Shown: positions 24,030 to 33,843 of the stretch, one piece after another
Layout: each line of letters begins with the position of its first letter
Position numbering within the stretch: position 1 is the stretch's first letter
Source of the DNA: Enterococcus mundtii
GTDB taxonomy: Bacteria; Bacillota; Bacilli; Lactobacillales; Enterococcaceae
Direction of reading: 5' to 3'
Assembly (NCBI RefSeq): GCF_002813755.1
Contig: NZ_CP018061.1
Coordinates: 421,001 to 485,000 of the forward strand
DNA length: 64,000 nucleotides
Notes under the pieces: model-generated
What the model saw: the letters and a program-made list of their open reading frames with translations, nothing else
Database searches by the model: none
Told to the model about the DNA's origin: nothing
Translations under genes and position numbers: made by a program

Positions 24030-25937
24030 TTACCAAATATGCACGCGTTTTTCAGGTGCTAGATACATCGGATCTTCTTCAGTGATCGCAAATGTTTCAT
24101 AAAACTCTGCTAAGTTTTGTGGCTGGATATTCGCCCGAAGTTTCGCAGGTGCATGAACATCGATTTGTAAAAGCAATTGTTGGTATTCTTTTTTCGCTTT
24201 TGTACGCCAGATTGTCGCCCAATTCATGAAGAAATCGGCTGCTGAATAATCGTCTTCGGTCATTGCAGCTTCTAGTGCGCAACTTAATCCGCCAGCATCT
24301 GCAATATTTTCAGAAACGGTTAGTTTTCCATTGACTGTGCCATCAGCAAAAGGTACACCGTCAAACTGTTCGATCATGGCTTGCGCTTTTTCTTGGAAAT
24401 GAGCGAAGTCGTCTTCTGTCCACCAGTTATTCAAGTTACCGAATTCATCAAATTTCGCACCGTTGTTATCAAACGCATGGGAAATCTCATGGGCAATGAC
24501 TGCACCGATTCCGCCGAAGTTTGCCGAGCTAGATTGTTCCAAACTATAAAATGGTGCTTGTAAAATCGCAGCTGGGAAAACGATCACGTTTCGGAATGGA
24601 TGATAGTACGCATTGACTGTATCAGCACTCATTTCCCATTCATCACGGTCGACGGGCTTGTTCCATTTACTGAAACGATCTTTTAGGGTTAGATGACTAA
24701 AGTTCAACGCATTTGAAAGCAAGGTACCACCTTCATTTGCGGGAACTGTTTGGAACGCATCGAACAAGGCAGGGATTTTATCAGGGTAACCGACTTGGAT
24801 GCCTAATTTGTTCAATTTGACGATTGCTTTTTCGCGGGTTGCATCACTTAACCATTCATTCGTTTCGAGTCGTTTTTGGTAAACATTGATCATTTTCTTG
24901 ACCATTTGTTCGACATCTTTTTTCGCTGCTTCGCCAAAATACTTGTTTCCGTAGTAATCGCCCAACACATGATCAAACTGTCCAGAAGCAAGGTAGTAAG
25001 CTGCTTTCTTTTGGGGCATTGCTTCATCGGTTCCTGATAAAGTCCGAGAGAAGATCCCGCTGACTTGACGGAAATCTTCAGATAGATAACTGCTTAATGA
25101 ACGCACCGTTTTTACGATCATCCAGCTTTTAAGTAGTCGGAAATGTGGTGTCGTCAAAAGTTCAGCTAAATGTTCAAAGTAGACAGGGTCAGTAACGATC
25201 ACTTGGTCTGGACGTGTGCCGATCAAGCCAGTGGTCAAGGTAGTTAAGTCAAGAGCATCGGTATATGCCGTAAATTCATTAAAGGCACGTGGGTTGTACA
25301 TTTGGCTATAATCTGCATTTTCTTCCGCGCTTTTAACATGGGGCGCAATCAATTTATCGAATTGGATCGCTTGTTCGACGATTGCTTCTGCCTGACTTCT
25401 TTCTCTGCCGGTCATTTCTAAAAGTTGGACCATCATATCAAAAAAGACGGACAATAATTGAGCACCATTTGGATGTTCTGCTTCATAATAAGTTTTATCT
25501 GGTAAAAATAAAGAGGGTGGTGAAGCGAAAAAGGCATTGACCTGCGCATTTTTCATATCTGCATCCACATCTAAGACAACAGGCAACGGTAAACTGTCCA
25601 ATGTCCATTCGGGAAATTGCTGATTTAATTCGTCAAAGGAAGTGAGTTGCTCGATCCTTTCGAGGATTGGTTGTAAAGGTGTCGCACCTAATTGATCTCT
25701 ATATTCATAATCATTTGCTAGTTGATAATAAGCAAGGAAGTGACGCATTTTATCAGATGTAACTTTTGTTGGATCAGCTAACATCTCATCTGTATCTCGC
25801 ATCATTAGTTGATCAATGCCATCAACTAAATCCTGAAACCCACCAGTTGCTGGCTTATCGGCAGGAATTGTTGCTGTTTTTAACCATTCTTCATTTACTG
25901 CTTCAAAAAAATCTTGTTTCAAACGTTCTTGGTTCAT
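24030..25937 (-). CDS. pepO: M13-family endopeptidase PepO
   Basis: About 635 residues. PepO is a neprilysin-like zinc endopeptidase that cleaves oligopeptides in the cytoplasm of LAB (no signal peptide here). Visible: N-terminal M13_N domain (QDFFEAVNEEWLKTATIPAD), the zinc motif VIAHEISHAFDNNG (His-Glu-x-x-His near residue 482) and the third ligand in ENIADAGGLSCALEA. The frame extends upstream to 25982, but AAAAGGAG precedes the ATG at 25937. Monocistronic. It complements the peptide importer at the right end of the window. Confidence 0.93.
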   Translation of the reverse strand: MNQERLKQDFFEAVNEEWLKTATIPADKPATGGFQDLVDGIDQLMMRDTDEMLADPTKVTSDKMRHFLAYYQLANDYEYRDQLGATPLQPILERIEQLTSFDELNQQFPEWTLDSLPLPVVLDVDADMKNAQVNAFFASPPSLFLPDKTYYEAEHPNGAQLLSVFFDMMVQLLEMTGRERSQAEAIVEQAIQFDKLIAPHVKSAEENADYSQMYNPRAFNEFTAYTDALDLTTLTTGLIGTRPDQVIVTDPVYFEHLAELLTTPHFRLLKSWMIVKTVRSLSSYLSEDFRQVSGIFSRTLSGTDEAMPQKKAAYYLASGQFDHVLGDYYGNKYFGEAAKKDVEQMVKKMINVYQKRLETNEWLSDATREKAIVKLNKLGIQVGYPDKIPALFDAFQTVPANEGGTLLSNALNFSHLTLKDRFSKWNKPVDRDEWEMSADTVNAYYHPFRNVIVFPAAILQAPFYSLEQSSSANFGGIGAVIAHEISHAFDNNGAKFDEFGNLNNWWTEDDFAHFQEKAQAMIEQFDGVPFADGTVNGKLTVSENIADAGGLSCALEAAMTEDDYSAADFFMNWATIWRTKAKKEYQQLLLQIDVHAPAKLRANIQPQNLAEFYETFAITEEDPMYLAPEKRVHIW

Positions 25938-26173
25938 TGAATCATCGCTCCTTTTTAGTTCCGTGTGCCCATTATCTAACAAAAAAGCAGAATAAACAAA
26001 TGGAATGTAAAATCTATTTCAAAGCGACAAGTTTTGTAATCGGTTTCTTTTGCAAACAAGATCTAAAATCATTTTACATACGAATCAGGAAAAATGTTCA
26101 AAACGCGCAATCGACCATTAGTCACTCTGATTTATTTTTTTAGGACTATCCCTTATAATGTAGGTGGAGGTGA

Positions 26174-27028
26174 TTGATTCTGAGTAAAGTAAGTGGGAAA
26201 TGGCAAGAAATCACGCTCGATGGCAAAACAGAGCGAATCAGTGAGTTTCGTCTGCTCAAAAGGAAACAGGAAAACGAATACTATTTAGCAGTGATTTTTG
26301 AAAATGAGAGTTATTTGATCGTTGATCCTCATGGAAAACCAGTCGAATTTATGACAGCGGTAAACGCCTATTCAACAAGCATTTCAACATCCACTATGTG
26401 GCAAGAAGCCAGTATAAATGCAGAAGGAATTGACGATGAGCTGATCGATAAACTTCTGGCAAAGTGGGCGCAACAAGCGCCAACGACTTATTTAGTTGAT
26501 TGTTGGGTAGGCTTGCCAGAGCAACGTTTCTTGACTTATAAAAAGTGGCGAACAACGTCTGGTTATCTTTGTGGCACTTATGCGGCAGCAGTGTTACTTG
26601 CCTACTATCAAGATTATTATATGCCGAATCTGATTCCTTCAGCTATTCGTCAAAAAGATTCCCGCGATGCGAAAGAATTGATCCAAAAACTGCGTAAAAC
26701 GATCCAACCTTTAGGCTTGCCTACCGTACCTATCCAAGTAAGTACAGGGATCTCAGCCTTTTTTAGAACACAACAGCAACCGATTTATGCCAGAAGTACA
26801 GTAGTCGGTTCTTGGCAACGAGCAACAAAGCGGATTCGCGAAGGAAAACCTGTGATGATCGGTATTTTAAGATTGCTAGGCAGTACCTACGGCAATCATT
26901 GGGTCACTGCTTATGCTTACTATGAATCAGCTTCTGGTGAGCGTTATTATAAAGTCCATGATAATTGGGGAAACACAAATAAAGTGATTCCTGCAAGTTG
27001 GGGAAATGGAACAGTCTCACTTCCTTGA
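26174..27028 (+). CDS. C39-like cysteine peptidase domain protein
   Basis: A 284-residue protein. The first 110 residues are a beta-rich domain of unknown type. The second half has a papain-like layout: Cys in [18 protein letters not shown], His in [13 protein letters not shown] and Asp/Asn in KVHDNWGN, as in Peptidase_C39-like proteins. No signal peptide or sorting motif is evident, so it may act in the cytoplasm or be exported otherwise. The start appears to be TTG 26174 with AGGTGG/GGAGG directly upstream; the precise start is uncertain. The stop lies 78 bases before prs. Confidence 0.7.
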   Translation: MILSKVSGKWQEITLDGKTERISEFRLLKRKQENEYYLAVIFENESYLIVDPHGKPVEFMTAVNAYSTSISTSTMWQEASINAEGIDDELIDKLLAKWAQQAPTTYLVDCWVGLPEQRFLTYKKWRTTSGYLCGTYAAAVLLAYYQDYYMPNLIPSAIRQKDSRDAKELIQKLRKTIQPLGLPTVPIQVSTGISAFFRTQQQPIYARSTVVGSWQRATKRIREGKPVMIGILRLLGSTYGNHWVTAYAYYESASGERYYKVHDNWGNTNKVIPASWGNGTVSLP

Positions 27029-27105
27029 TTATTTTCAGAAAATACCAGAAATACGGAACGAAATATGTTAAACTATCGAAGAATAGAGAAGTTTGGGAGG
27101 ATGTC

Positions 27106-28086
27106 ATGAGTAAAAAGTATCAGGACGACACGTTGAAAATCTTTAGTTTGAATGGGAATCGACCGTTAGCAGAAAAAATCGCCAAAGTATTTGGAACAGA
27201 GTTAGGGAAAAGTGTAGTCAAACAATTTAGTGATGGAGAAATTTCAATCAACATTGAAGAAAGTATCCGTGGCGACCATGTCTACATCGTTCAATCGACG
27301 AATGCACCAGTCAATGATTACTACATGGAATTATTGATCATGATCGATGCGATGAAACGTGCAAGTGCCAAAACGATCAATGTGGTGTTGCCTTATTATG
27401 GTTATGCGAGACAAGACCGTACAGCGAAGCCCCATGAACCAATTACAGCAAAATTGATTGCGAACATGCTTGAAGAAGCAGGAGCAACTCGTGTATTGAC
27501 CTTAGATCTGCATACGGTGCAAGTACAAGGATTCTTTGATATTCCAGTAGATAACTTATTTACAATGCCATTATTTGCGCATTATTACCGTGAACTTGGT
27601 CTGGTCGGCGATGACATTGTCGTTGTTTCACCAAAGAACAGTGGTGTCCAACGCGCGCGTAGCTTATCAGAGTATTTGAATAGTACGTTAGCGATCGTTG
27701 ATCATGCGGACGAAGAAGTCGAAGGGACAGCAGCAAGTTACGTGATCGGGAATGTTCAAGGAAAAACGTGTATCCTGGTTGATGATATTTTAAATACTGG
27801 ATTGACATTCGCTCGAGCAGCCAAAGTCTTGAAAGAAAATGGCGCCAAAGATATCTATGTTTGTGCTTCCCATGGCTTGTTGTCAGAGCCTGCAAAAGAG
27901 ATCTTGGACGAAGCACCGATCAAAGATATCTGTATCACTGATTCTGTCTATACACCAGAAGACCGTCACCCTGAAAACTTGACGATCGTCACTTGTTCAA
28001 ACTTGATGGGGGAAGCCGTCAAACGTATCCATGAAAACACGCCAATGAGCCCATTGTTCCGTTTGGAAGAGAAGAGCTTTAGATAA
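27106..28086 (+). CDS. prs: Ribose-phosphate pyrophosphokinase (second-type Prs)
   Basis: A 326-residue PRPP synthase, making PRPP from ATP and ribose 5-phosphate for nucleotide, His and Trp synthesis. Seen are [37 protein letters not shown], the flexible-loop Lys/Arg in [13 protein letters not shown], and the PRPP loop [12 protein letters not shown]. The latter differs from the usual DDIIDTGGT (Asp to Asn, Gly to Leu), and KARSREP is changed to TAKPHEP, pointing to the diverged paralogue many enterococci carry beside a housekeeping Prs. GGGAGGATGTC selects ATG 27106; the longer frame is spurious. A strong terminator follows. Confidence 0.9.
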   Translation: MSKKYQDDTLKIFSLNGNRPLAEKIAKVFGTELGKSVVKQFSDGEISINIEESIRGDHVYIVQSTNAPVNDYYMELLIMIDAMKRASAKTINVVLPYYGYARQDRTAKPHEPITAKLIANMLEEAGATRVLTLDLHTVQVQGFFDIPVDNLFTMPLFAHYYRELGLVGDDIVVVSPKNSGVQRARSLSEYLNSTLAIVDHADEEVEGTAASYVIGNVQGKTCILVDDILNTGLTFARAAKVLKENGAKDIYVCASHGLLSEPAKEILDEAPIKDICITDSVYTPEDRHPENLTIVTCSNLMGEAVKRIHENTPMSPLFRLEEKSFR

Positions 28087-28091
28087 AAAAT

Positions 28092-28138
28092 GAAACACCA
28101 TAAAATGACTGAATTTAGGTCATTTTATGGTGTTTTTT
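28092..28138 (+). terminator. Intrinsic terminator after prs
   Basis: AAACACCATAAAATGAC pairs with GTCATTTTATGGTGTTTTTT over a short loop. Confidence 0.9.
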
Positions 28139-28245
28139 GCTCGGAACTTGGACATATCTACTAAAAAAATCCTCTTTTTGCCTAAGTTTATTTTTGGTAA
28201 CTGGCTATTTCTATGCTAGAATGTGCCTAGCTCTATTTGAAAGGG

Positions 28246-29385
28246 ATGAATACATTGGGCAATATTTATTTAGATCATGCAGCGACGACGCCGATGCATC
28301 CGTTGGTAATCAAAGAAATGATGGATATCATGGAAGGGACATTTGGCAATCCTTCGAGCATTCATGGATTTGGTCGGATGGCTCATGAAAAATTAGAAAA
28401 TGCTAGACAAATCGTGGCAGATAGTTTGCACGTCCGCTCGCATGAGATTATTTTTAACAGTGGCGGAACGGAAGGTGATAATACTGCGATTCTTGAAACA
28501 GCATTCTCACGTCAAAATGAAGGGAAACATCTAATCACTACAGTTATTGAACATCCAGCAGTTTTGAATACGATGAAGTATCTTGAAAAAAAGGGTTTTG
28601 AGGTTACATATCTACCAGTTGACCAAAAAGGGAATATCTCAATCGCTGATTTCCGCTCGGCTTTAAGAGAAGACACTATTTTAGTCTCGATCATGTACGG
28701 GAACAATGAAATCGGCAATTTATTACCAATCAAAGAAATCGGTGAAATTTTACGAGAACATCCAGCCTATTTCCATACGGATGCTGTTCAAGCTTATGGT
28801 AATCAAACGATTCACCCTCAAGAGTTAGGAATCGATCTTTTGAGCATATCTGGTCATAAAATCAATGGACCGAAAGGAATCGGTTTTTTATATAAAAGAG
28901 ATGGCGTAAATATCCCACCTTTGCTTTTAGGCGGAGAACAAGAAGAAAAACGCCGTGCCGGTACAGAAAACTTAGCGGGGATCTGTGGATTAGCAAAAGC
29001 GGTAGAAATATTAACGCTGGAAGAAAGAGAAGCACGTAACAAAAAATACTTGGGCTTCCAACAACTGATTTTAGATAAATTGGCAGAGAATGAGATTGAA
29101 TATGCGATCAATGGTGATTTGACGAATAAATTACCTCATGTACTGAATTTACGTATTCCAGGGATCGTCAACGATCTATTATTGATGAAATTGGATCTAC
29201 AAGGCTTTGCGATCTCAATCGGTTCGGCATGTACTGCTGGAAATATCGAACCTTCTCATGTACTAGAAGCCATGTATGGAAAAGGAACACCATTCTTGAA
29301 AGAATCCATCCGCATCAGTTTTGGCTATGGGAATACAGAAGAAGAAGTCCAACGATTTGCTGATGGTTTAGTCAAAGCAATCTAA
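28246..29385 (+). CDS. Cysteine desulfurase (NifS/IscS-like)
   Basis: About 379 residues; PLP enzyme transferring sulfur from cysteine to acceptors. Seen are YLDHAATTPMHPLV, the phosphate-binding NSGGTEGDNTAI, the PLP lysine in SISGHKINGPKGIGF and the persulfide cysteine in GSACTAGNIEPSHVL. The start may be ATG 28246 or TTG 28255; the TTG gives the canonical beginning GNIYLDHAATTP and better RBS spacing from GAAAGGG. It precedes DUF1831, an arrangement that in many Lactobacillales leads to mnmA and s2U34 tRNA thiolation; here mnmA lies 10 kb further on. Confidence 0.92.
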   Translation: MNTLGNIYLDHAATTPMHPLVIKEMMDIMEGTFGNPSSIHGFGRMAHEKLENARQIVADSLHVRSHEIIFNSGGTEGDNTAILETAFSRQNEGKHLITTVIEHPAVLNTMKYLEKKGFEVTYLPVDQKGNISIADFRSALREDTILVSIMYGNNEIGNLLPIKEIGEILREHPAYFHTDAVQAYGNQTIHPQELGIDLLSISGHKINGPKGIGFLYKRDGVNIPPLLLGGEQEEKRRAGTENLAGICGLAKAVEILTLEEREARNKKYLGFQQLILDKLAENEIEYAINGDLTNKLPHVLNLRIPGIVNDLLLMKLDLQGFAISIGSACTAGNIEPSHVLEAMYGKGTPFLKESIRISFGYGNTEEEVQRFADGLVKAI

Positions 29386-29460
29386 GCGCTAAAAAACCTA
29401 GTAAAACGAGTTAGAAACTTTTATAATAAAGAGGAAACTAAACTTACTGAGGTGAAAAAG

Positions 29461-29808
29461 ATGGCATTTGAACAAACAGCGTCCGTACTCGGTTCTCCAG
29501 TTAGCTACCGTTTACATCCAGATGCAAAAAGATACACATTACGCGACAATGGCTTTACAGAAACAAATGGCGGGAACTATCAATTGATTCGTCCGCTTGA
29601 TGCAACACCACAAAGCAAAGAGGGTTTTAAATTAAAAATCACGGTTGCAAAAGACATCAAGACAATGAAGATGTCGATCACGACAGCCAATGGCTTGCGT
29701 GCAGTCGATATTTTTAAAGATCCAAAGCAAAAAATGAGTCAAGATAAGTTTTATTTCTTGATGGATAGCATGATCAGTCGTGGACTATTTGAAAAAGTAG
29801 AAGGCTAA
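29461..29808 (+). CDS. DUF1831 protein
   Basis: A 115-residue soluble protein of the DUF1831 family of Lactobacillales. The pattern MAFEQTASVLGSPVSYRLHP and later GFTETNGGNYQLIRPLDATP is typical, function unknown. Family members are consistently adjacent to cysteine desulfurase genes, suggesting a sulfur-transfer helper. GAGGTGAAAAAG precedes ATG 29461; the GTG at 29452 is within the RBS. It shares an operon with the desulfurase. Confidence 0.82.
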   Translation: MAFEQTASVLGSPVSYRLHPDAKRYTLRDNGFTETNGGNYQLIRPLDATPQSKEGFKLKITVAKDIKTMKMSITTANGLRAVDIFKDPKQKMSQDKFYFLMDSMISRGLFEKVEG

Positions 29809-29837
29809 GTACTCATGTGACACAACAAAGAAAAACA

Positions 29838-29936
29838 AAAAAGTACCCGAACACTAGGAAAACAAGTGCATGTATCGTCTTCATGTGACGGCGAGCATGC
29901 GTAACTGTCCTTCCTAGCGCTTGGGTACTTTTTTTA
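29838..29936. terminator. Long bidirectional hairpin between convergent genes
   Basis: AAAAAAGTACCC ... CTAGGAA at the left pairs with TTCCTAG ... GGGTACTTTTTTT at the right, with an inner GCATG/CATGC stem and a large loop. It is longer than a simple terminator. The first 14 bases (AAAAAGTACCCGAA) recur at 19138-19152. Confidence 0.65.
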
Positions 29937-29951
29937 TTTATCGGTCAATGA

Positions 29952-30731
29952 TCATTCAACTTTTGACCATTCATCTAAGGTTTTTCCTTGGGCATCTTTT
30001 AGTTCTAACCAACTATTTGTTCCGCCATAATACAGTAACAGGCTAGCTTCATTCACACTTTTGACGATGATATCCTCCACAACTTTCCCATCTTTGATCT
30101 GCTCTTGGTAGTCAGCCCGCATCTTATCTCCATATTTCGCGGCATAACTAACCGAACCATCTTTATTCAAAGGGGCATCAAGTAATAACGTAGCGCCAGC
30201 TTTGATCAACATCTCATTGCGACTGATCCAGTAAAGTGTTGCCTTGCTACCACGAAATTCCACAGTAAAAGGAATCTCGCTGATTTGTTTTGTCCACCGG
30301 TGACGCGCTTTGGCAGGTTTCTTTTTCGTTGCAGTAAGCGGAGCAAATCCGTAGCCAAACGTTGATAACACAGTCGTTACTTTTTCGATCGTCGGGGCTA
30401 ATTTTTTGGTTGCTTCAACTGGGATTTTTTCTTTGAAATCTTTGTCTTTTTCTGATGTTAGACCAGCTTCGGCGGCTTGATTATTCATTAGATACATAAA
30501 ATAATCTGCTTCAAGATCCCATGGTAAATGGATAGTGATGACTTGGTCAAAGGATTTTGGGCGGATCTTTGTACCAATTGCCAGACACTTTTTGTCTAAG
30601 TAATAAAGATAAAAGGAATTTTCTATTTCTTTTACTGGCTTTGAACAAATAGAGAGTTGGATTTGTTCTTCCTCTAATTGGATCTGTGTTTCAGAAGCAG
30701 TGATCGTGGTGTGAAAACTAACCTTGGTCAT
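29952..30731 (-). CDS. Conserved hypothetical protein, 259 aa
   Basis: Not recognised. A soluble, Lys-rich protein without signal peptide or membrane helix. The N-terminal half is beta-rich (VSFHTTITASETQIQLEEEQ, FYLYYLDKKCLAIGTKIRP), a basic linker ATKKKPAKARHRWTKQ sits near the middle, and the C-terminal half again looks beta-rich and ends LELKDAQGKTLDEWSKVE. GGGAGGATACACCT selects the ATG at 30731; the frame is open 15 codons further. It stands alone, convergent with the desulfurase operon. Confidence 0.65.
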   Translation of the reverse strand: MTKVSFHTTITASETQIQLEEEQIQLSICSKPVKEIENSFYLYYLDKKCLAIGTKIRPKSFDQVITIHLPWDLEADYFMYLMNNQAAEAGLTSEKDKDFKEKIPVEATKKLAPTIEKVTTVLSTFGYGFAPLTATKKKPAKARHRWTKQISEIPFTVEFRGSKATLYWISRNEMLIKAGATLLLDAPLNKDGSVSYAAKYGDKMRADYQEQIKDGKVVEDIIVKSVNEASLLLYYGGTNSWLELKDAQGKTLDEWSKVE

Positions 30732-30861
30732 AGGTGTATCCTCCCGTTTTTTTCTACAGTGTACCATGTTTTTCAAGCAATAATAAAATAATCATAATTA
30801 TAAAAAAATATAAGACAAATGAATGGTAAAATACAGAAAGAATACAAAATTTGGAGGCGTT

Positions 30862-32094
30862 ATGCAGAAATACTGGAAAAAGAATATTAATTTATTTTTG
30901 ATGGGACAATTTTTATCAGGAATCACAAGTATGGTCGTTCAATATGCTATTATTTGGTATTTGACGCAAGAAACAGGTTCTGCAACTATTTTAAGTTTTG
31001 CCACATTATTAGGAATGCTGCCGATGGTTCTATTAAGTCCGTTTGTTGGGCCGCTGATCGATCGCTGGGATAAGAAAAAATTATTGATTTATACGGATAT
31101 CATTGTTGCGATCTTTGCACTTATTTTATCCATTGTAGGAACAGTGATGTCGACCTTTCCGCTCTGGTTAGTGTTTGTCTCTTTATTTATTCGCTCGGTC
31201 GCACAGACATTTCAAATGCCGACGATCCAATCGATTTTACCAACAATGGTTCCAGAAGAAGAATTAACAAGGGTCAATGGGCGATTGGGGATGGTGCAAT
31301 CAGCGAATTATATCGTTGCTCCTGGATTAGGTGCTTTTTTATTTGCTGCGGTACCGATGAATGCTTTGATTCTTTTGGATGTATTAGGTGCCATTCTTGG
31401 TGTAGGATTGTTGATTCTTGTGGTAATTCCCAAGATGGACATCCAAGGAGAAGCAGTTCATTTGTTAGCTGATACTAAATTTGGAGTAAAGAAACTATAT
31501 GAGAAGCGAGGGTTATGGCATATTATGCTCAATGGGGCAGTTTTCATGCTGTTGTTCATGCCTGCCGCAAGCTTATATCCACTGATGACGATGGGTTATT
31601 TTAATGGCACAGTTGGGCAAGCGGGATTGATCGAAGTCATTTACGCCGTTGGAATGTTAGTCGGAGGCGCAATCATTGGTTTTTCTGGTCATTTTAAGAA
31701 TCGAATGCAGCTAGTGATCATCTCCTATATCGTCTTAGGGGTATCCATCACAGCGAGTGGTTTATTGCCAGCAACCTCACAAGGATTTATTTACTTTGTT
31801 CTGTTGAATGCCATTGCCGGTTTGGCTACGCCTTACTACAATACATTAGTCATGGCGATGATCCAACAAAGTTTTGAGCCAAGTATTTTAGGAAGAGTGT
31901 TGGGTGTGTTCAATTCACTGATGTCTCTGCCTGGTCCAATCGGTTTGATCTTTGCTGGACCACTAGCAGATGCCATTGGTGTGGAGAAACTATTTGTGAT
32001 TGCTGGTGTCGGTACATTACTTTGCGCAATTGCACTGTACTTGGTTCCTTCAGCCAGAAACTACGATTTAGAATTACAAAGTAAACATAGCTAA
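30862..32094 (+). CDS. MFS transporter, macrolide-efflux (Mef)-like
   Basis: A 410-residue, 12-helix transporter. Length and pattern (NLFLMGQFLSGITSMVVQYA, WYLTQETGSATILSFAT, SPFVGPLIDRWDKKKLLIYTD) match Mef-type proteins that export macrolides in streptococci, and related orphan exporters. TTTGGAGGCGTT selects ATG 30862. No ABC-F resistance gene (msrD type) is adjacent and no leader attenuator is seen, so a resistance role is only a possibility. Confidence 0.8.
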   Translation: MQKYWKKNINLFLMGQFLSGITSMVVQYAIIWYLTQETGSATILSFATLLGMLPMVLLSPFVGPLIDRWDKKKLLIYTDIIVAIFALILSIVGTVMSTFPLWLVFVSLFIRSVAQTFQMPTIQSILPTMVPEEELTRVNGRLGMVQSANYIVAPGLGAFLFAAVPMNALILLDVLGAILGVGLLILVVIPKMDIQGEAVHLLADTKFGVKKLYEKRGLWHIMLNGAVFMLLFMPAASLYPLMTMGYFNGTVGQAGLIEVIYAVGMLVGGAIIGFSGHFKNRMQLVIISYIVLGVSITASGLLPATSQGFIYFVLLNAIAGLATPYYNTLVMAMIQQSFEPSILGRVLGVFNSLMSLPGPIGLIFAGPLADAIGVEKLFVIAGVGTLLCAIALYLVPSARNYDLELQSKHS

Positions 32095-32186
32095 GACAAA
32101 GCAATAGATTTCTTTTTTTAAGATAGGCATTGATTGCCTATTTTTTTGTTTTCACATACGATATTTATAAAGGAGAGTGAGCTTAG

Positions 32187-32795
32187 ATGAATTATTTTAT
32201 CAGCGATATGCATTTTTTCCATGAACGGTTGCTCGGTAATAGTGATTTTTCGCCGAGACCATTTAAAAATATTGCCCGCATGCATCATCAATTAATCACT
32301 AGTTGGAATGCAGTCGTAAAGGAATCCGACCATGTTTATCATCTAGGGGACCTCGCGATGCATCCTAAGTATGAAAAAGGTAGCGCAGAAATTCTTTCTT
32401 TAGTCAAAGAACTGAATGGCACGATCCACTTTATCAAAGGGAATCATGACAGTCGGGCCTTTTTCAACTACTTGGAACAACATGATCCGTGGAAAAAGGA
32501 AGGAAAGCAAAAATTTCACTTTTATGATGTAGGTGTCATCATAAAATTCAATCACCAACAATACTATCTGACCCATTATCCATTGTTGCTCGGAGGCAAT
32601 GATAAAATACGCAATCTTCATGGACATATCCATCACTACAGCGTACCCATCGGCAACGACGTCAATGTAGGAGTAGATGCGCCGGAGCGAGAATTATTAA
32701 AAGCAAAACGCCCGTTTGGCACGCCACTTTCGGAAGCAGAGATTGAAGAAATCTATGAAGCAAAGTTTCAAGAGCTACAAAAAATTCAACGCTAA
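32187..32795 (+). CDS. Metallophosphoesterase
   Basis: A 202-residue calcineurin-like phosphoesterase. Metal-binding motifs occur in order: SDMHFFHERLL (Asp, His), HLGDLAMHP (GD), KGNHDSRAFF (GNHD), TLTHYPLL-type LTHYP, and NLHGHIHHYS (GHIHH). The small, single-domain form is common in phages and bacteria; substrate unknown. RBS AAAGGAGAG lies before the ATG. It stands between an MFS gene and a secreted repeat protein. Confidence 0.88.
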   Translation: MNYFISDMHFFHERLLGNSDFSPRPFKNIARMHHQLITSWNAVVKESDHVYHLGDLAMHPKYEKGSAEILSLVKELNGTIHFIKGNHDSRAFFNYLEQHDPWKKEGKQKFHFYDVGVIIKFNHQQYYLTHYPLLLGGNDKIRNLHGHIHHYSVPIGNDVNVGVDAPERELLKAKRPFGTPLSEAEIEEIYEAKFQELQKIQR

Positions 32796-32951
32796 ACATC
32801 GCTCGATAATTTTAAACCGTTAGTTATTTTTAAATTATTCTTAATTAAAGAATAGTTTAGATAATAAGCGGTTTTTGTTTACATTTAAATCCATTTTTGT
32901 TCTAAATTTTAAGTTATTATAAATCCATATCAAATAGAGAGGTGATGACAT

Positions 32952-33638
32952 ATGATCAAAAAATTGAGTGTAAGTTTAGCTTCTGTTGGCCTATTCAGTG
33001 CATTTGCTTTTGGTGCTGTTCCTACCTTTGCTGACACATCGCAAGGAACAGAACAAGTCGGTGAAGAAGTAGAAACAAAAGAAGAACTATTAAAAATGTT
33101 GCAAGAAGAATACGGCACAGAAGACAGATTTTATCTTGAATTTGAGGATGATGAATACAAAGAAGAAATCAATCCAGTAACTGGAATGGCTAGAACCACT
33201 AATAAAAAAACAGAGGAAACGGAAGAATATGAAGCATTCGGGGAATTTGAATTATTTACAAAAGAAGAATTTCTAAAATCACTACAAGAAGAATACGGGA
33301 CAGAGGACAAATTCTTTTTAGAGTATGAAGATGATCAAACGAAAGAAGAAATCAATCCGATTACTGGAATGGCTCGAATAACAGATAAGGAAAAGGGGAC
33401 GATTGAAGAGTACGATGCGTTCAAAGCACTTGAAACAGTCACAAATGACAAACTGCTTCAAACATTGCAAGAAGAATATGGTACAGAAAATCGCTTTTAT
33501 CTAGTTTATGAAGATGAAGAGATCAAAGAAGAGATTAATCCTGTGACAGGAATGAGCCGACTGACTGATAAAGAATCCGGTGAAGTCGATGAACTCTCCC
33601 TCATCGAAGAGACAGAAGTTGCTGGATCAGAAGAATAA
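32952..33638 (+). CDS. Secreted acidic protein with three 61-residue repeats
   Basis: A 228-residue protein with signal peptide (1-28, cleavage at TFA/DTS) and three tandem repeats starting at about residues 42, 103 and 164. Each has the order T-K-E-E-[FL]-L-K, LQEEYGTED, F-[YF]-L-x-[YF]-E-D, KEEINPVTGMAR and TDKE. No LPXTG motif or membrane anchor is seen, so it is likely released or held non-covalently. It is strongly acidic. I know no family for the repeat. RBS GAGAGGTGATG precedes the ATG. A perfect hairpin follows the gene. Confidence 0.75.
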   Translation: MIKKLSVSLASVGLFSAFAFGAVPTFADTSQGTEQVGEEVETKEELLKMLQEEYGTEDRFYLEFEDDEYKEEINPVTGMARTTNKKTEETEEYEAFGEFELFTKEEFLKSLQEEYGTEDKFFLEYEDDQTKEEINPITGMARITDKEKGTIEEYDAFKALETVTNDKLLQTLQEEYGTENRFYLVYEDEEIKEEINPVTGMSRLTDKESGEVDELSLIEETEVAGSEE

Positions 33639-33691
33639 CCATTAGGAAAAGAAGGTGAAAAGAAGGTGGGGGATGGATTCCCTCAAGAAAT

Positions 33692-33823
33692 AAGGCGACA
33701 GCTACAAAAAATGTTTTCAAATTTTTGTAGCTGTCGCCTTTCTGATGAGATTACTTCTGTTCCCAACGTATATTCGGTTTTAGGGTGTGAGACAAAAGGA
33801 AATGTTACTTTTGTCTCACACCT
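33692..33823 (+). repeat. Composite of two perfect hairpins and a conserved motif
   Basis: AAGGCGACAGCTACAAAAA pairs with its complement (33692-33740); CTTCTGTTCCCAACGTATAT and TCGGTTTTAGGG follow (33753-33784); then GTGTGAGACAAAAG pairs with CTTTTGTCTCACAC (33784-33821) and a T-rich tail. The first hairpin should terminate the repeat-protein transcript. The same order, hairpin then motif, occurs after efaA, and the motif plus hairpin occurs at 23506. Confidence 0.65.
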
Positions 33824-33843
33824 GTTTTATTTTCGCCATTCAT

